Source: Trichobilharzia regenti (lineage: Eukaryota > Platyhelminthes > Trematoda > Strigeidida > Schistosomatidae). From it: a stretch of 64,000 bases of DNA. Shown one piece after another: positions 24,201 to 32,782 of this stretch. The translations under genes and the position numbers were made by a program. The first letter of the stretch is position 1. Every line of letters starts with the position of its first letter. Where the stretch lies: contig OX235270.1 in assembly GCA_944472135.2 (NCBI GenBank), positions 119,613,842 through 119,677,841 on the forward strand, given 5' to 3'. Below the pieces are notes generated by a model. That model had not been told where the DNA came from. It was given only the letters and a program-made list of their open reading frames with translations, and made no database searches.

Positions 24201-25304
24201 GTAATTCCAAATAATCCACTATTCTCATAATAAATAAACACTACATTTTCATGAGACTCGCTAAGAGAATCCAGAACAAAAGGTATGGTTCGACTTGGTT
24301 AAAGAACCTTCAACTCAAATTGGTTATCGAAGGTCATGTATGAGGGTGGCTACTATAGTTTAACATCACTTTGTGATTTAATAACAGTTTCACTAGTTCT
24401 TAATGAATAATGATGAACACGCTTCAAACGTTATGATCACTAAACTAATGTTTAAAACTACAAAACATTCGCTGTCTACATAATGGTCCCACCACAAAAG
24501 CTTAACTTCAGGCGCCTCAGATTCGAATACGCTCAACAATAGAGTAGGACAGAAAACATTTCCCGTGCTACCACTGGAAGGAGCTACTTAATACAGGTGT
24601 CAGTTCTGGACTAAGTGGCTATCTTTATCCTGCTAGAGGAAAATGAGACTAGTGATACGAAGCAAAACTGATTGTAACCTTAAACACGTTCAGGCTTTGT
24701 TTTCAGAAAGGTCCTGTGTTTTGACGTTTGATCTCATCTTACCCTACGAAAGATGACGTACAATACACAATTATCTTCTTTTTACTCTGCGTGCAGACAA
24801 AGTTCACGGTCAGCAATCACACTTGCAGTACTCCATTGTATACCTAGACAGTCATGCAAAACTACCCAAAAGTTTGGGAAACGAGATTACTTTAATGCCG
24901 AGAGAAACCAACTTCTTGTGCATCCAGGAAAACGTAACATTCTAGTACTACAATAGCTGGGTACTTGGTCCCAACATAGCAAACCTAGTACAAGTACCAT
25001 GTTTAAGCGAGCAAACATGGATATGAGGAAACATCTCATTCCGCATTAACCTATTAACGCATGGCCTCAATTGTACAAGGAAGCTTTCATTGTCATTTCC
25101 TTAGAAATAATCAGGAAAAAGGTCCCACCTATCCAACAAATTAGCATATACATATTCTGTGTCCTAGAACTTTGATAACATCTCAAAAGAACAAGCGAAT
25201 CTGCAAAAATCTTTTGATGAAATTCTGAATAATAGAAATATAAAAAGACCTACTGGATCAACAGCCACCTTCTCAAAGTTATAAACACTATCTTGAGAGC
25301 CCAT
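15147..25304 (-). CDS. Host gene: six-exon type II membrane protein with BRICHOS-like domain (ITM2/BRI-like)
   Basis: I assembled this gene from splice sites. All five junctions have GT/AG borders and compatible phases (0,0,0,1,1), giving 987 coding bases and 328 residues. The N-terminus is short and cytosolic; residues 36-45 are basic and residues 47-71 form one membrane helix, implying type II topology. C144 (in CYIRPL) and C203 (in SWCAGVPAYRL) are 59 residues apart, the same spacing as the disulfide I recall for the human BRI2 BRICHOS domain (C164-C223). An N-glycosylation site lies at N113, and an RRVR/S site near residue 267 resembles the furin cleavage that frees the BRI C-terminal peptide. 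Family assignment is inference from topology, cysteine spacing and motif context. RTE copies lie in introns 4 and 5. Confidence 0.7.
15266..15640. other. Intron 5, distal part, no gene
   Basis: AT-rich intron sequence. A TATA(TG)TATATA run near 15448-15480 is the only repeat noticed. Confidence 0.5.
15645..15822 (-). mobile_element. tRNA-like SINE copy 1 (in host intron 5)
   Basis: The minus strand starts with GGTGGCACAGTGGTTAGGAC (A-box-like), followed about 40 bases later by a degenerate GGTTTGATCCC (B-box-like), then a body that ends near an ATTCCA...TGGAAT hairpin. It matches copy 2 at 25750-25905 over its length apart from an extra stretch of about 17 bases (near 15706-15726). The paired internal promoter boxes suggest an RNA polymerase III, tRNA-derived origin. 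It lies in the same orientation as the host gene. Confidence 0.7.
16012..17425 (+). mobile_element. RTE-type LINE (RTE-b copy 2) in host intron 5
   Basis: It begins at RT motif A (KAFESMDREVL) and continues through a GMPTVP block near 16195 (the LSP-type motif after the conserved Q.G), HRVDHFTCLG near 16520, HLGRCRLSEGLG near 17118, then the 3' untranslated part with a CAACTCGAACTG block near 17363 shared with copy 3. It is antisense to the host gene. There are many stops and it is 5' truncated within RT. Confidence 0.75.
17426..17730. other. Intron 5, proximal part, no gene
   Basis: AT-rich; nothing recognised between the end of the RTE-b copy and exon 5. Confidence 0.5.
17731..17823 (-). 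CDS. Host gene exon 5 (putative convertase site)
   Basis: The acceptor reads GACACCAG and the donor CAG/GTGAGT. The exon is 93 bases, phase 1 at both ends. It encodes HENIRRVRSVDLATVMGVKS and more; RRVR/S fits a minimal furin-type site. It sits between introns 4 and 5, both of which carry RTE-b insertions. Confidence 0.7.
18118..19245 (+). mobile_element. RTE-type LINE (RTE-b copy 3) in host intron 4
   Basis: This is the best preserved RTE-b copy. It starts just before the conserved palm (FNFIIDMLM near 18145), with catalytic LEYADDVVVLGEDANKM near 18235, NNLRMFGMRFAP near 18310, EVIEHVDHFTYLGSCIS near 18408, HLWRRRDIRLSTKGR near 18530, LHRLRWLGHVLRMPNHRLPR near 18773 and WLETIGDMAQNRCQ near 18982. 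It is broken into at least three frames (breaks near 18288, 18636 and 18873), is 5' truncated and is antisense to the host gene. Confidence 0.85.
19246..21626. other. Intron 4, remaining part, no gene
   Basis: AT-rich, with short ATATAT runs near 19950. Short open frames (19281-19601, 20575-20763) show no domain and are not supported as exons. Confidence 0.5.
21627..21720 (-). CDS. Host gene exon 4 (acidic, Gly/Asp-rich)
   Basis: The acceptor reads TTTTAATTAG and the donor CCTG/GTTAGT. The exon is 94 bases: phase 0 in, phase 1 out. It encodes IPDQSVKPSNPDPFGGDYDG and ends in LLRVLLP. If the donor is not used, the frame meets a TAG at once, which would give a short isoform. Confidence 0.7.
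21721..22382. other. Host gene intron 3
   Basis: This 662-base intron has GT/AG borders. No mobile element was recognised in it. Confidence 0.6.
22383..22565 (-). CDS. Host gene exon 3 (second BRICHOS-like cysteine)
   Basis: The acceptor reads CTGCTAG and the donor is GCT/GTAAG. The exon is 183 bases (61 codons), phase 0 at both ends. It encodes GYPVTEPWFIDRDPYNTIHN and SWCAGVPAYRLVSR. The cysteine followed by ..YRL resembles the end of the ITM2 BRICHOS domain. Confidence 0.8.
22566..23531. other. Host gene intron 2
   Basis: This 966-base intron has GT/AG borders. No mobile element was recognised in it. Confidence 0.6.
23532..23978 (-). CDS. Host gene exon 2 (membrane helix and first half of BRICHOS-like domain)
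   Basis: The acceptor reads ...AAATCTAG at 23979-23980 and the donor GTAAGT begins at 23531. The exon is 447 bases (149 codons), phase 0 at both ends. It encodes RRNRPSRHRPF, the hydrophobic segment LLGSLFVLFTLLMIASVFLL, then DPVESITADENF, the glycosylation site NVT, and CYIRPLRAEL with the first BRICHOS-type cysteine. If unspliced, the frame would run on to a stop near 23459. Confidence 0.8.
23979..25253. other. Host gene intron 1
   Basis: This 1275-base intron has GT/AG borders. A 67-codon plus-strand frame at 24753-24956 has no recognisable relative and is probably chance. Confidence 0.55.
25254..25304 (-). CDS. Host gene exon 1 (start codon)
   Basis: The ATG is complementary to 25302-25304 and is followed by MGSQDSVYNFEKVAVDP. 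The donor GTAGGT follows directly at 25253. The exon has 51 coding bases (17 codons) and ends in phase 0. A start further upstream is not excluded, but no in-frame extension with coding character was seen. Confidence 0.65.
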
Positions 25305-25745
25305 TTTGCGTCAGGCTTAAGTAGTGCGCCCAAAACTCAAAACTAGTTAAACAATGTGGGTCTGTAAGAATCTTAGTCTTAGTACTAGTTTCGTGTTAAG
25401 TTAACCCACTGCAGTTTTACGAAATTCCTTATGGTTTGAATAAGTGCAGTTTCTCTTCGAAGAAGAAGAGGTTCAGGACTGGTGGTTCCAAGTCTAAGGC
25501 ATGGTAAGTTCGGTGATCTATTTTCAGGTCGGCTACGAAGTGTGCAGGGATTGGTTACCCAAAACAAGGCAACGGATGACCAATAGGAGTGCCCCTTCTT
25601 TCTCATCTAATTTTGTTGTGGTTGGTTGTAAATGTAATCCTTGACCCTGAGTCTTCGTTCTTACTGGCACGTGACACCTGTGTGATCACACTGCTAACGT
25701 GCGCTTTGCTCTCTGTTTCATTTTTAATTTAGTTTTTAATTTTTG
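25305..25745. other. Upstream region of the host gene
   Basis: The promoter and 5' untranslated region of the minus-strand host gene should lie here, but no TATA box or initiator can be assigned with confidence. A 73-codon minus-strand frame (25385-25606) is present and unrecognised; it is not in frame with exon 1. Confidence 0.35.
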
Positions 25746-25749
25746 ATTT

Positions 25750-25905
25750 ACAGCTTGATTCCACACTGTATTTTCGGTACAAGTATGGAATTTTCAGCAT
25801 GGATATCGGTAGCCCATAGATATCAGGTATGCGTTGGTAGGGGATCGAACCTTGGCCCATGTGCATGGTTAGCGAGAGTCCTAACCACTGTGCCACCGAC
25901 GCATC
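25750..25905 (-). mobile_element. tRNA-like SINE copy 2
   Basis: On the minus strand, GCGTCGG at the 5' end pairs with CCAACGC about 65 bases later (six of seven pairs), like a tRNA acceptor stem. Between them lie GTGGCACAGTGGTTAGGA (A-box-like) and GGTTCGATCCC (B-box-like). The body then contains GATATC twice and an ATTCCATACTTGTA / TACAGTGTGGAAT hairpin with a CCGAAAA loop. No believable anticodon arm forms, so it is not a working tRNA gene. A Smalpha-type SINE is the obvious comparison, but I do not see the standard hammerhead core in it. Confidence 0.7.
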
Positions 25906-25937
25906 AGATCATTGCTTGGCGAGTGGGGTTACATAAA

Positions 25938-26173
25938 TGGCGAGCCTGCCAACGAAAAAACTTTCCTCTTCTAAGTCTCAATTCAGTGAGTCTTATAAGA
26001 ACATTTCTCCTGTCAAACAGACAGCATCTAACAAGGCTAATCAATTAGTTAAAGTTATGGCTCCAGCTTTTCAATCAAATCAGCCTGCGTCCATCCTTTG
26101 CCTCATAAACTGAAGGTCGGTGATGACTTAGAGCCGTGGTCGGACAAGGTGCGCTGATACGTTGATCTGATGA
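25938..26173 (+). pseudogene. Gypsy F gag, N-terminal part
   Basis: The ATG at 25938 opens MASLPTKKLSSSKSQFSESY and later ANQLVKVMAPAFQ. After a frameshift near 26090, KLKVGDDLEPWSDKV runs up to the insertion point of element A. The frame LAECIRHRLC directly after element A continues the same gag, which proves that the two parts belonged together. Confidence 0.6.
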
Positions 26174-26178
26174 ACGTA
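26174..26178 (+). repeat. Target-site duplication ACGTA, left copy
   Basis: ACGTA lies immediately before the TGTCA start of the left LTR of element A, and the identical ACGTA follows the right LTR at 30072-30076. Five bases is the usual duplication length for BEL/Pao elements. Confidence 0.9.
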
Positions 26179-26500
26179 TGTCAATCACGTCTCATAAACC
26201 GTTAATGCCCAGCTCTCGCTACGCTCGGGCCCACGCTGTTCTTCGAAGATTTCTCAGAAATGCTTAGTTATAACGGACGAAAAAACCAAAACACCGATTG
26301 GCCGCTTGATATTTGTTTATTGTTACACCAACATATAAAAGGAATAAGCGAACTAAGGTTTCTGACGATGTTTCACTCTTCTTTCTGAACAGCGACCGAT
26401 GAGACGATGACTGTCGTATTGATGCCTCCGCGAAAATTGGGGAAGTTGATTTTGAGCAAACAACCAAGAATTGATCGTTCAATCTTCAACTCCATTGACA
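26179..26500 (-). repeat. Element A 3' LTR (left)
   Basis: TGTCAATCAC...CATTGACA on the plus strand. It matches 29749-30071 apart from roughly six substitutions. Confidence 0.9.
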
Positions 26501-27179
26501 CTCCCCGGCAAAAAAGGGATCCAACCCTTTTTTCCTTCACGACCAATGCACGTTGACTTGGATGCCATTGCGAGAACCTGGGTCACACGGACAGAGCTGA
26601 AATGGAAAACAAACAGAAAAGCCAACACACCACAAGCATACCCACAGCACAATCTCACACATCGCTGACGACCTGCGCCTCCAGACAGAGACCTCCTCTT
26701 GACATCTTGCAACACAATCGCCACTTGCTAGAATGACTCTTGCAGAATGCAACGTGACCATGGCAGCACCTCACGATACTCTACGCACATCCTCTTATCT
26801 ACTCATTACCAATTACCACTGAAATCGCTTGTCACTCATTCTGCCTCAGTTCTAGTAGCGGTGACGCATGCGAGCCTCAGTCGTTTACACTCTTTCTCCC
26901 CGGCGTGTCGGACCGCAGCTAACAATTATCTCCGTGTGCATTTCATTCTCAGCAATAGCCTAGCCTCCCCGGCGTATACGACCCATCTGCTGTCCTTAAC
27001 ATCAATCAATTCATTCATGGATGTAGAAGACAAGAAACAACTTCAGAAGTAATCACGACGAAAATTTTAACAAAATTACGCAATAACAACAAGATACGAA
27101 AACAACGAGTAAACACAATGAATCCAAAATCACAAATTGCGAAGACACACCACACGTATACACAAACAGTACACACAAA

Positions 27180-27660
27180 CTCGCAGATCATGTCTTGATG
27201 GAATTCCTTTGAAGAATTGCAGGACTTACACCAGTACGCCTACAACCCTTCTCAGGTTGACGATTGTAATTTGTGGAATGTCCGGACACAAACAAGATTA
27301 ACCAACAATTACATCAATTGGAACTCACACAACTATTTAACACAAACATATGTACAATCAACACATCAAATGTTGTGGATTCCGGCATGACAAACTACCC
27401 TTGAAGAACTGTAGGACTTACAGCAGTACGCCTACATTCCTTCTCAGGTTGATGATCCAAGTGGAAGTCGTCCGGACACAAACAGAATTACCAACAGCTA
27501 GATGACAGATGATATCAATTCAGTATATACAATATGAACATATGTACAAAATCACACACCAAGCACATTGGACTGCTCATTGATGCGCTACCCTTTGAAG
27601 AATTGTAGGACTTACAGCAGTACGCCTACAACCCTTCTCAGGTTGACGCCCTAGGTTGGA
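27180..27660 (-). repeat. Three direct repeats of about 192 bp in the 3' region of element A
   Basis: A core beginning CCTTTGAAGAATTG and containing AGTACGCCTACA and CTTCTCAGGTTGA recurs at 27206, 27398 and 27591. The sequences between the cores are also related (TCCGGACACAAAC, then an AACATATGTACAA block). They lie after the stop codon of the long ORF. The same triplet is in element B near 42525-42975. Confidence 0.85.
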
Positions 27661-28709
27661 AAATCGTCGCAGAGTTCATTTGCTAACTTCCTTCTATCAG
27701 CTATATCCTCAAATCTGAACGGCAACACGCCCATGTCATTGTATCGTAGAATATAGATGACCAACAAACACACGACATATCTCATCAACCAAGTGTAGAA
27801 ACAGAGTAATTTACACCAAAGATAATAACATTCAAATAGTAACTTGAAACTAGAAATGCCTTTATTCGTGCAAGTCAATTTAACAATAACTCTCTCCTTT
27901 ACACTTGGCTTATTCACACTAAACTGACCATTGATATTCGTCCTTTCAAACGAACTGATACTACCATAGTCATTGCACAAGATACTTGAGTTGATGGGCA
28001 TCTGTTTCATTGTGGATGACAGCACCAACGATGACTGAGTGACACAAGGTGATGAACTTAGTGGTGGATCAGAAGCTGTTCTTGTTCGGCTCTCAGATAG
28101 TTGTCCAACTGCAAGATTACCACCACTGCTGTCTTTCACTACTAGTTCGGGTTTAGCACTATCATCTGATGATAGGTGGGCTACACGCTGATCAATTACA
28201 CTGACTGTCTCACAAGTATGCACACCTTCTGGAACTGCATCTGCGTTCAATTCTACTTCACGTTGTAGTTGTACAGAACCTTTATTTAACTTAGCAGTAG
28301 TAGGCATATCCCTCATCTCATCATGATCAACCAAAGACAACTGTGAAGTATCATGATCATTATCACGAATATTCAATTTACCGTCAAGTTCATCATTTTC
28401 AAACTCTTTAATAACAGAAGTAGACAATTTTGGTTCCTCCTCACAAATCATTAAAGGTTTTATATCTTCACTCTGACTAGTTATACCTTGTAAACTTTTG
28501 GAGTCAGAACTGCACTCTGAAGCAGTAACTCTATTCTGTGACACTCTATTCAACAATGGCTTACCAGTTGCAACTACAGACTTCTTCACCGCACCGTTAT
28601 CGTCACACAATTCGGAGTCAGACCTGGAGTTTACATTTAGCTTATCACTGAACTTGCTCACTGGTTCACAGTTCACTTCTGTATGCACCTCTTGCAAACG
28701 TGTAAACAC
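27651..28709 (-). pseudogene. Element A gag extension: Ser-rich region and hydrophobic tail
   Basis: This 352-codon frame corresponds to the C-terminal half of the intact 651-residue ORF in element B. It is separated from the gag half by a one-base deletion near 28700. It is rich in serine, aspartate and glutamate (SSDDSAKPELVVKDSSGGN) and ends with a strongly hydrophobic segment (KLLFECYYLWCKLLCFYTWL ... CLLVIYIL) and a polar tail. Function unknown. Confidence 0.7.
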
Positions 28710-29605
28710 AACCGTGTTTGTCTTGCATCTTGTAACTTATCTGTTGAGGATGTACTACGAAACCTGTTACACTCACTAAGTCTATATGCATTACTAGACA
28801 TCATGGAGTCTTCTCGATATCCACCTCTCTGAGGCTTATTCGTCATCAATGATTGCGTTTTACCCTCAGACTGCTCTATTCTAGGGGTGAGATTCAATAG
28901 ACTGGCGAACTTGCTCATAGATTGATTGACACTATCTTTTACCAGTTTCAGGATATCATCAAACTTTGGCTCGATACCCTCATCCTCCATACGGGAGCTT
29001 ATCTTCACCCACTTCCTTTGCAGTCGAGTAGGTAGACGTCTTGCTATTACTTCTAGTATAAAACTCGAGTTGAGGTCACTCATGCGATTCATCGAAATCA
29101 TTCCATTCTTGTAAATTAGCAAATTATCTAAAAACTCAGTGAGTGCCTGGGAGTCATCCTGTAATTGACCACCATTACCCTTAACAGCCTCGAATAATTT
29201 CCCTGCAATCATCGAAGGTCTTCCAAACCTTTGACGTAATATGCTCATAGCGTCATCGTAGCCCTCTTTTGGCTTCATAAACTTACAGCACTGTATAGCT
29301 CTTGCAGCATCTCCAGTGCAATATCTCATCAAATACATTAACTTCAATTCATCATTTAATAGAAAACTACTCAACATGATCTCAAACTCCTTTACAAATT
29401 GTAAATAATCGACCGGGTTTCCATCAAAACACCGTGGTTCAAATTTAGGGAGTTTGATGTTCCTATTATCCCTGAACGGCGAAACAGTAACATCAACCAT
29501 GTCATGCTTAACATCAGACACATCGTTACAATTAACAGACAAGTCACCATGACTTACTTTCCTGTTTGCATCCAAGACACTCTGTCCCTTCTTTGACCCA
29601 GGCAT
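28673..29605 (-). CDS. BEL/Pao-type Gag of element A
   Basis: Gag forms the particle that packages the element RNA. This 310-codon frame starts MPGSKKGQSVLDAN and contains the BEL/Pao gag core LPKFEPRCFDGNPVDYLQF (about residues 53-71), a YLMRYCTGDAARAIQCC block and GYDDAMSILRQRFGRP. These are followed by a helical region (RRLPTRLQRKWVKI). No zinc knuckle is visible. In element B the same frame continues into the extension; here a one-base deletion near 28700 ends it. Confidence 0.85.
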   Translation of the reverse strand: MPGSKKGQSVLDANRKVSHGDLSVNCNDVSDVKHDMVDVTVSPFRDNRNIKLPKFEPRCFDGNPVDYLQFVKEFEIMLSSFLLNDELKLMYLMRYCTGDAARAIQCCKFMKPKEGYDDAMSILRQRFGRPSMIAGKLFEAVKGNGGQLQDDSQALTEFLDNLLIYKNGMISMNRMSDLNSSFILEVIARRLPTRLQRKWVKISSRMEDEGIEPKFDDILKLVKDSVNQSMSKFASLLNLTPRIEQSEGKTQSLMTNKPQRGGYREDSMMSSNAYRLSECNRFRSTSSTDKLQDARQTRLCLHVCKRCIQK

Positions 29606-29748
29606 TGTTGAACTTGACCCAATTCCAAAAAAGTTCCAGATATTGCTTGTTCAAAGAGGACTTGACCGGCACCAGGAAAAATGAACGGCGACTATCCAAA
29701 CTTTCACCAACTGTTTGAATCCGCCAGATCTGTTTCCATCGTCAGAAA

Positions 29749-30071
29749 CTGTCAATCACGTCTCATAAACCGTTAATGCCCAGCTCTCGCTACGCTCGGG
29801 CCCACGCTGTTCTTCGAAGATTTCTCAGAAACGCTTAGTTATAACGGACGAAAAAACCAAAACACCGATCTGCCGCTTGATATTTGTTTATTGTTACACC
29901 AACATATAAAAGGAATAAGCGAACTAAGGTTTCTGACGATGTTTCACTCTTCTCTCTGAACAGCGACCGATGAGACGATGACTGTCATATTGATGCCTCC
30001 GAGAAAATTGGGGAAGTTGATTTTGAGCAAACAACCAAGAATTGATCGTTCAATCTTCAACTCCATTGACA
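29749..30071 (-). repeat. Element A 5' LTR (right)
   Basis: Same family as the left LTR; starts TGTCAATCAC and ends ATTGACA, followed by ACGTA at 30072. On the minus strand the interior begins GTTTCTGACGATGG just after this LTR, where the primer-binding site should lie. Confidence 0.9.
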
Positions 30072-30076
30072 ACGTA

Positions 30077-30751
30077 CCTTAGCCGAATGCATTCGTCATC
30101 GATTGTGTTGGACGGTCCTTGGAAATGCATATAATTGGTTTAGATTATGTGCATATGCCCTTGATCACCCTCTTGAGTACTGTAAGAGCCCTTATAGTGC
30201 CACCAGTACCTCATATTGAATTGGTGAAAAGATTCAGTCAGTGCAACCAGAAACAACGTGAATCCATCAACCAGCTTACCTTACGTCTCCGCAAGCTTGC
30301 GCATCAAGCTAAGCAGGACAAGACGTATTCAGAAGTTGAAGACGCTATATTTTCCAAGTTCCTGCAAGGTGTTGACTTCCGTTAAAGGACGGACTTCAAC
30401 TTGCACACTCCAGAATCCATGGCAGAAGCTGAAACTATGGCACGCTTAGTGGAAAGCCTGAAAGAGCCAGGAATCGCACGCACACAAGTAAACACAATGG
30501 GATATCAGAACAGGACTACAGAGCATGCACAGAATCCCACACCATCGTGGAAAGGATGCCAAAAGTCGCAATCTACCCTAAGAAACGATTGTTACTACTG
30601 CAGGCGGTTTGATAAGCTTGCTAGGAGTTGTGGTCAAAACGCGGGTAAGTCACATGTCGACGTGAATTGTGTGCCTACCGTAAACCTAATCGATGTCACC
30701 TTCTTTCCGAAAGTTGTAGGGTGTGTAGGTGAAAAAAGTGTGTTATGGTAG
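30077..30751 (+). pseudogene. Gypsy F gag, C-terminal part
   Basis: Frames 30119-30385 and 30401-30751 carry SQCNQKQRESINQLTLRLRK (the helical gag region of Gypsy elements), then MAEAETMARLVESLKE. A degenerate zinc knuckle follows: CYYCRRFDKLARSCGQN has C..C and a later C but no histidine in the usual place. A stop at 30383-30385 separates the two frames. Confidence 0.65.
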
Positions 30752-30951
30752 TTGACTCAGGAGCGACTTGTTCCATCATACATTCCTCATGCGTTCCAGA
30801 GGCGTTTAGGCCCACAGTAGGGACTCACAAGTTGCGGCCTACGATTGCCAAGGGAGATTGCAAGCAGTCCCAGGGAGTGGTCCCACCGCCTCTTAAAATG
30901 GGAACACTGTCACTCCAGCACGCTTCCATCGTCTCTACCCGGGTGCTGTGA
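30745..30951 (+). pseudogene. Gypsy F aspartic protease fragment
   Basis: VVDSGATCSIIHSS is the DSGA active-site motif of retroelement proteases. The frame continues with a plausible protease body to a stop at 30949, where the ILGADLL-like block (near 30960) follows in another frame. Confidence 0.75.
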
Positions 30952-31116
30952 TATGTGATCTTGGGAGCCGACCTCCTGGAAAAGCTGTCCGGGATAACAG
31001 ATTGTAGTTAGATGATTCTTATACTGAAGGACTGTTTCATTCCATTTATTAAAGAGAGTGACCTAGAGCACGACGCCTTTAGCGTGCAGGGAGATGCTAA
31101 GATTTAGAAACAAAGA

Positions 31117-31802
31117 ATGCTGACGACTATAGAACCTCTACCTTCGGAAATCACAGCCAACTTTAATAAAATGCTAGACAAATATGTGAACTGTCTTGAG
31201 TGGAATGGAAAAAACCCGAGGAGAACAAAACTGGTCCAACACCACATAGCAACTGGTAACGTCCCACCTTGTAGACAGCCTGCACGGCGATTATTTGCAT
31301 CTTACCAGAAGGGGCTTAATAGGTTGGTCGATGAACTGTTGGGGAAAAATTTCATCAAACCATTCGTATCTCCCCAGTAGTTTTAGTTAAGAAATCGAAT
31401 GGGACACCCGGTTATGTGTAGATTATCGTAAGTCGAACCTGTTAACTTTCCCCTTCCACGTATAGACGTCCCCTAGAGGGGTCAAATTGGTTTACCACTC
31501 TATATTTGGCATCGGGATATTGGCAGGTTGAAGAACACCCAGATGACAGGCAAAAAGCAGTACTCATTGTACAAGCAGGCCTGCATGAGTTTGAAAGAAT
31601 GCCGTTCGGGTTAGTCAGTGCCCCAGCAATATTTCAACGCCTCATGCAAACGGTCTTGAGTGATTATAGACCAGGTAAGTGTTTGGTATATCTAGACGAT
31701 GTTATCATACACAGTAAGACGATGACTGAACACTTAAGTGATATTTCCGAAGTATTAGAACGGATGCAGACCATCGAGTTAAAACTGAACCCACCTAAAT
31801 GA
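31117..31802 (+). pseudogene. Gypsy F reverse transcriptase
   Basis: HHIATGNVPPCRQPARRL lies near 31241 (the usual entry to Gypsy RT). A premature stop at 31378 and a frameshift follow, then ASGYWQVEEHPDDRQKAV (motif A region, near 31509), FERMPFGLVSAPAIFQRLMQ (motif B) and CLVYLDDVIIHS (motif C, catalytic DD intact). It ends in LKLNPPK and a stop at 31800. Confidence 0.85.
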
Positions 31803-31839
31803 CAATTCTTCAGGAAAGAACTGTGTTTCTTATGTCACA

Positions 31840-32466
31840 TTGTTTCATCCGAAGGCATTAAATGTGATCCAGAAAAAGTTCAGGAAGTTAAAGACTGGAC
31901 GCTTCCAAACTCATCCCCAAGTTACAAAGTTTTTAGGGTTACCCTCGTGTTATCCATGTTTCGTGCTAAACTTTTCTTTCCTTGCAGCTCCTTTATTCGA
32001 CATTCTTAAGAAGAAAGAATACAGTTGGACAGTATCAGCTACGGAAGCCCTCGAGAGACTCAAAGACTGTTCATGTAGCCTTCCTATCCTAGCATACCCA
32101 ATGTGTCTGATCAGGCAGGTCCATTCATCCTAGATACAGATGCTAGCGACACTAGTACCGAGGTTGTTCTTTCTCAAGATGTCGCAGATGGAGCAGAAAA
32201 GGTGATAGACTGTGCAAGTCGCATATCTTCCCGGTGGACAATTCGTTGTACTCACTGATCATAAAGCCCTTAGCTGGCCACATAACTTCGAAGAGGCTCA
32301 GGGGCAGATTGCTAGATGGCAAGAACACCTATATGAGTCTGACTTCGAATGCACGCATAGACCGGGCGAAATCATGGAAATTCAGATGCATTATCAAGAA
32401 AACCTCTTAGGTGTCACGGTGACTGTCCATCATGCACTGAAGCACAAGTTTCGCTGCTCCAGCTAG
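31840..32466 (+). pseudogene. Gypsy F RT thumb and RNase H fragments
   Basis: A frame starting at 31840 reads the connection region with PQVTKFLGLPSCYP, then APLFDILKKKEYSWT. A second frame at 32212 reads FVVLTDHKALSW and FECTHRPGEIME, the end of the RNase H domain. The middle RNase H residues (DTDASDTS near 32136) are in another frame. Nothing recognisable as integrase follows. Confidence 0.75.
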
Positions 32467-32782
32467 AGGTTCATTCTTCATATAGTTGGCACGAACTTCA
32501 GTCTTCAGACCCTGAACTGGCCTTGATTTACGAACTTGTTCTAAGTGGAGGTGAATGACCGACAGTCCAGGAAATAAGTAAGCTTAGATGGGAAACCCGA
32601 TGTTTATGGTCTCTGTAAGGTAATACCAAAATTAACGATAAAATCCTCTACTACCAACGTGGACCCACTTATACTCATCGCGTTGTGGCTCCACAGTCGG
32701 CACTACCCACAGAAATATTCACATTACGCCAGCATAACCCACGCGGACTCAGGGAAAATGATCGAAAATGCTAAAAGGCGTT

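Larger units (their letters stand above)
26179..30071 (-). mobile_element. BEL/Pao-type LTR element A (alpha family), gag only, non-autonomous
   Basis: Two LTRs of about 322 bp (26179-26500 and 29749-30071) start TGTCA and end TGACA and are flanked by the duplication ACGTA. The interior is 3.25 kb and encodes only a BEL-type gag and its serine-rich extension on the minus strand; no protease, RT or integrase is present. The LTRs differ at about six positions, so it is older than element B. Both LTRs lack a 44-bp block found in the LTRs of B and in the solo LTR at 38014. Confidence 0.9.
25906..32782 (+). mobile_element. Gypsy-type LTR retrotransposon F, degenerate, split by BEL element A
   Basis: Gag starts near 25938 and is interrupted at 26178 by BEL element A. 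It resumes at 30077 and continues through zinc-knuckle-like, protease, RT and RNase H regions to about 32460. No integrase or convincing LTR of its own is found. The sequence directly after it (32783 onward) is an LTR in the opposite orientation that belongs to the BEL-beta family. Stops and frameshifts divide every domain. Confidence 0.75.

Noticed and set aside
25385..25606. Minus-strand ORF of 73 codons upstream of the host gene
   Set aside because: No domain, no splice relation to exon 1 and no relative in the window; possibly part of an unknown repeat.
25838..25905. Functional tRNA gene
   Set aside because: Acceptor-like pairing and promoter boxes exist, but no proper anticodon or T arm folds, and a second degenerate copy is present; better explained as a SINE.
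27180..27660. CRISPR-like array (three spaced repeats)
   Set aside because: The repeats are about 192 bp apart, the spacers are themselves related, and they lie inside an LTR element of a eukaryote.
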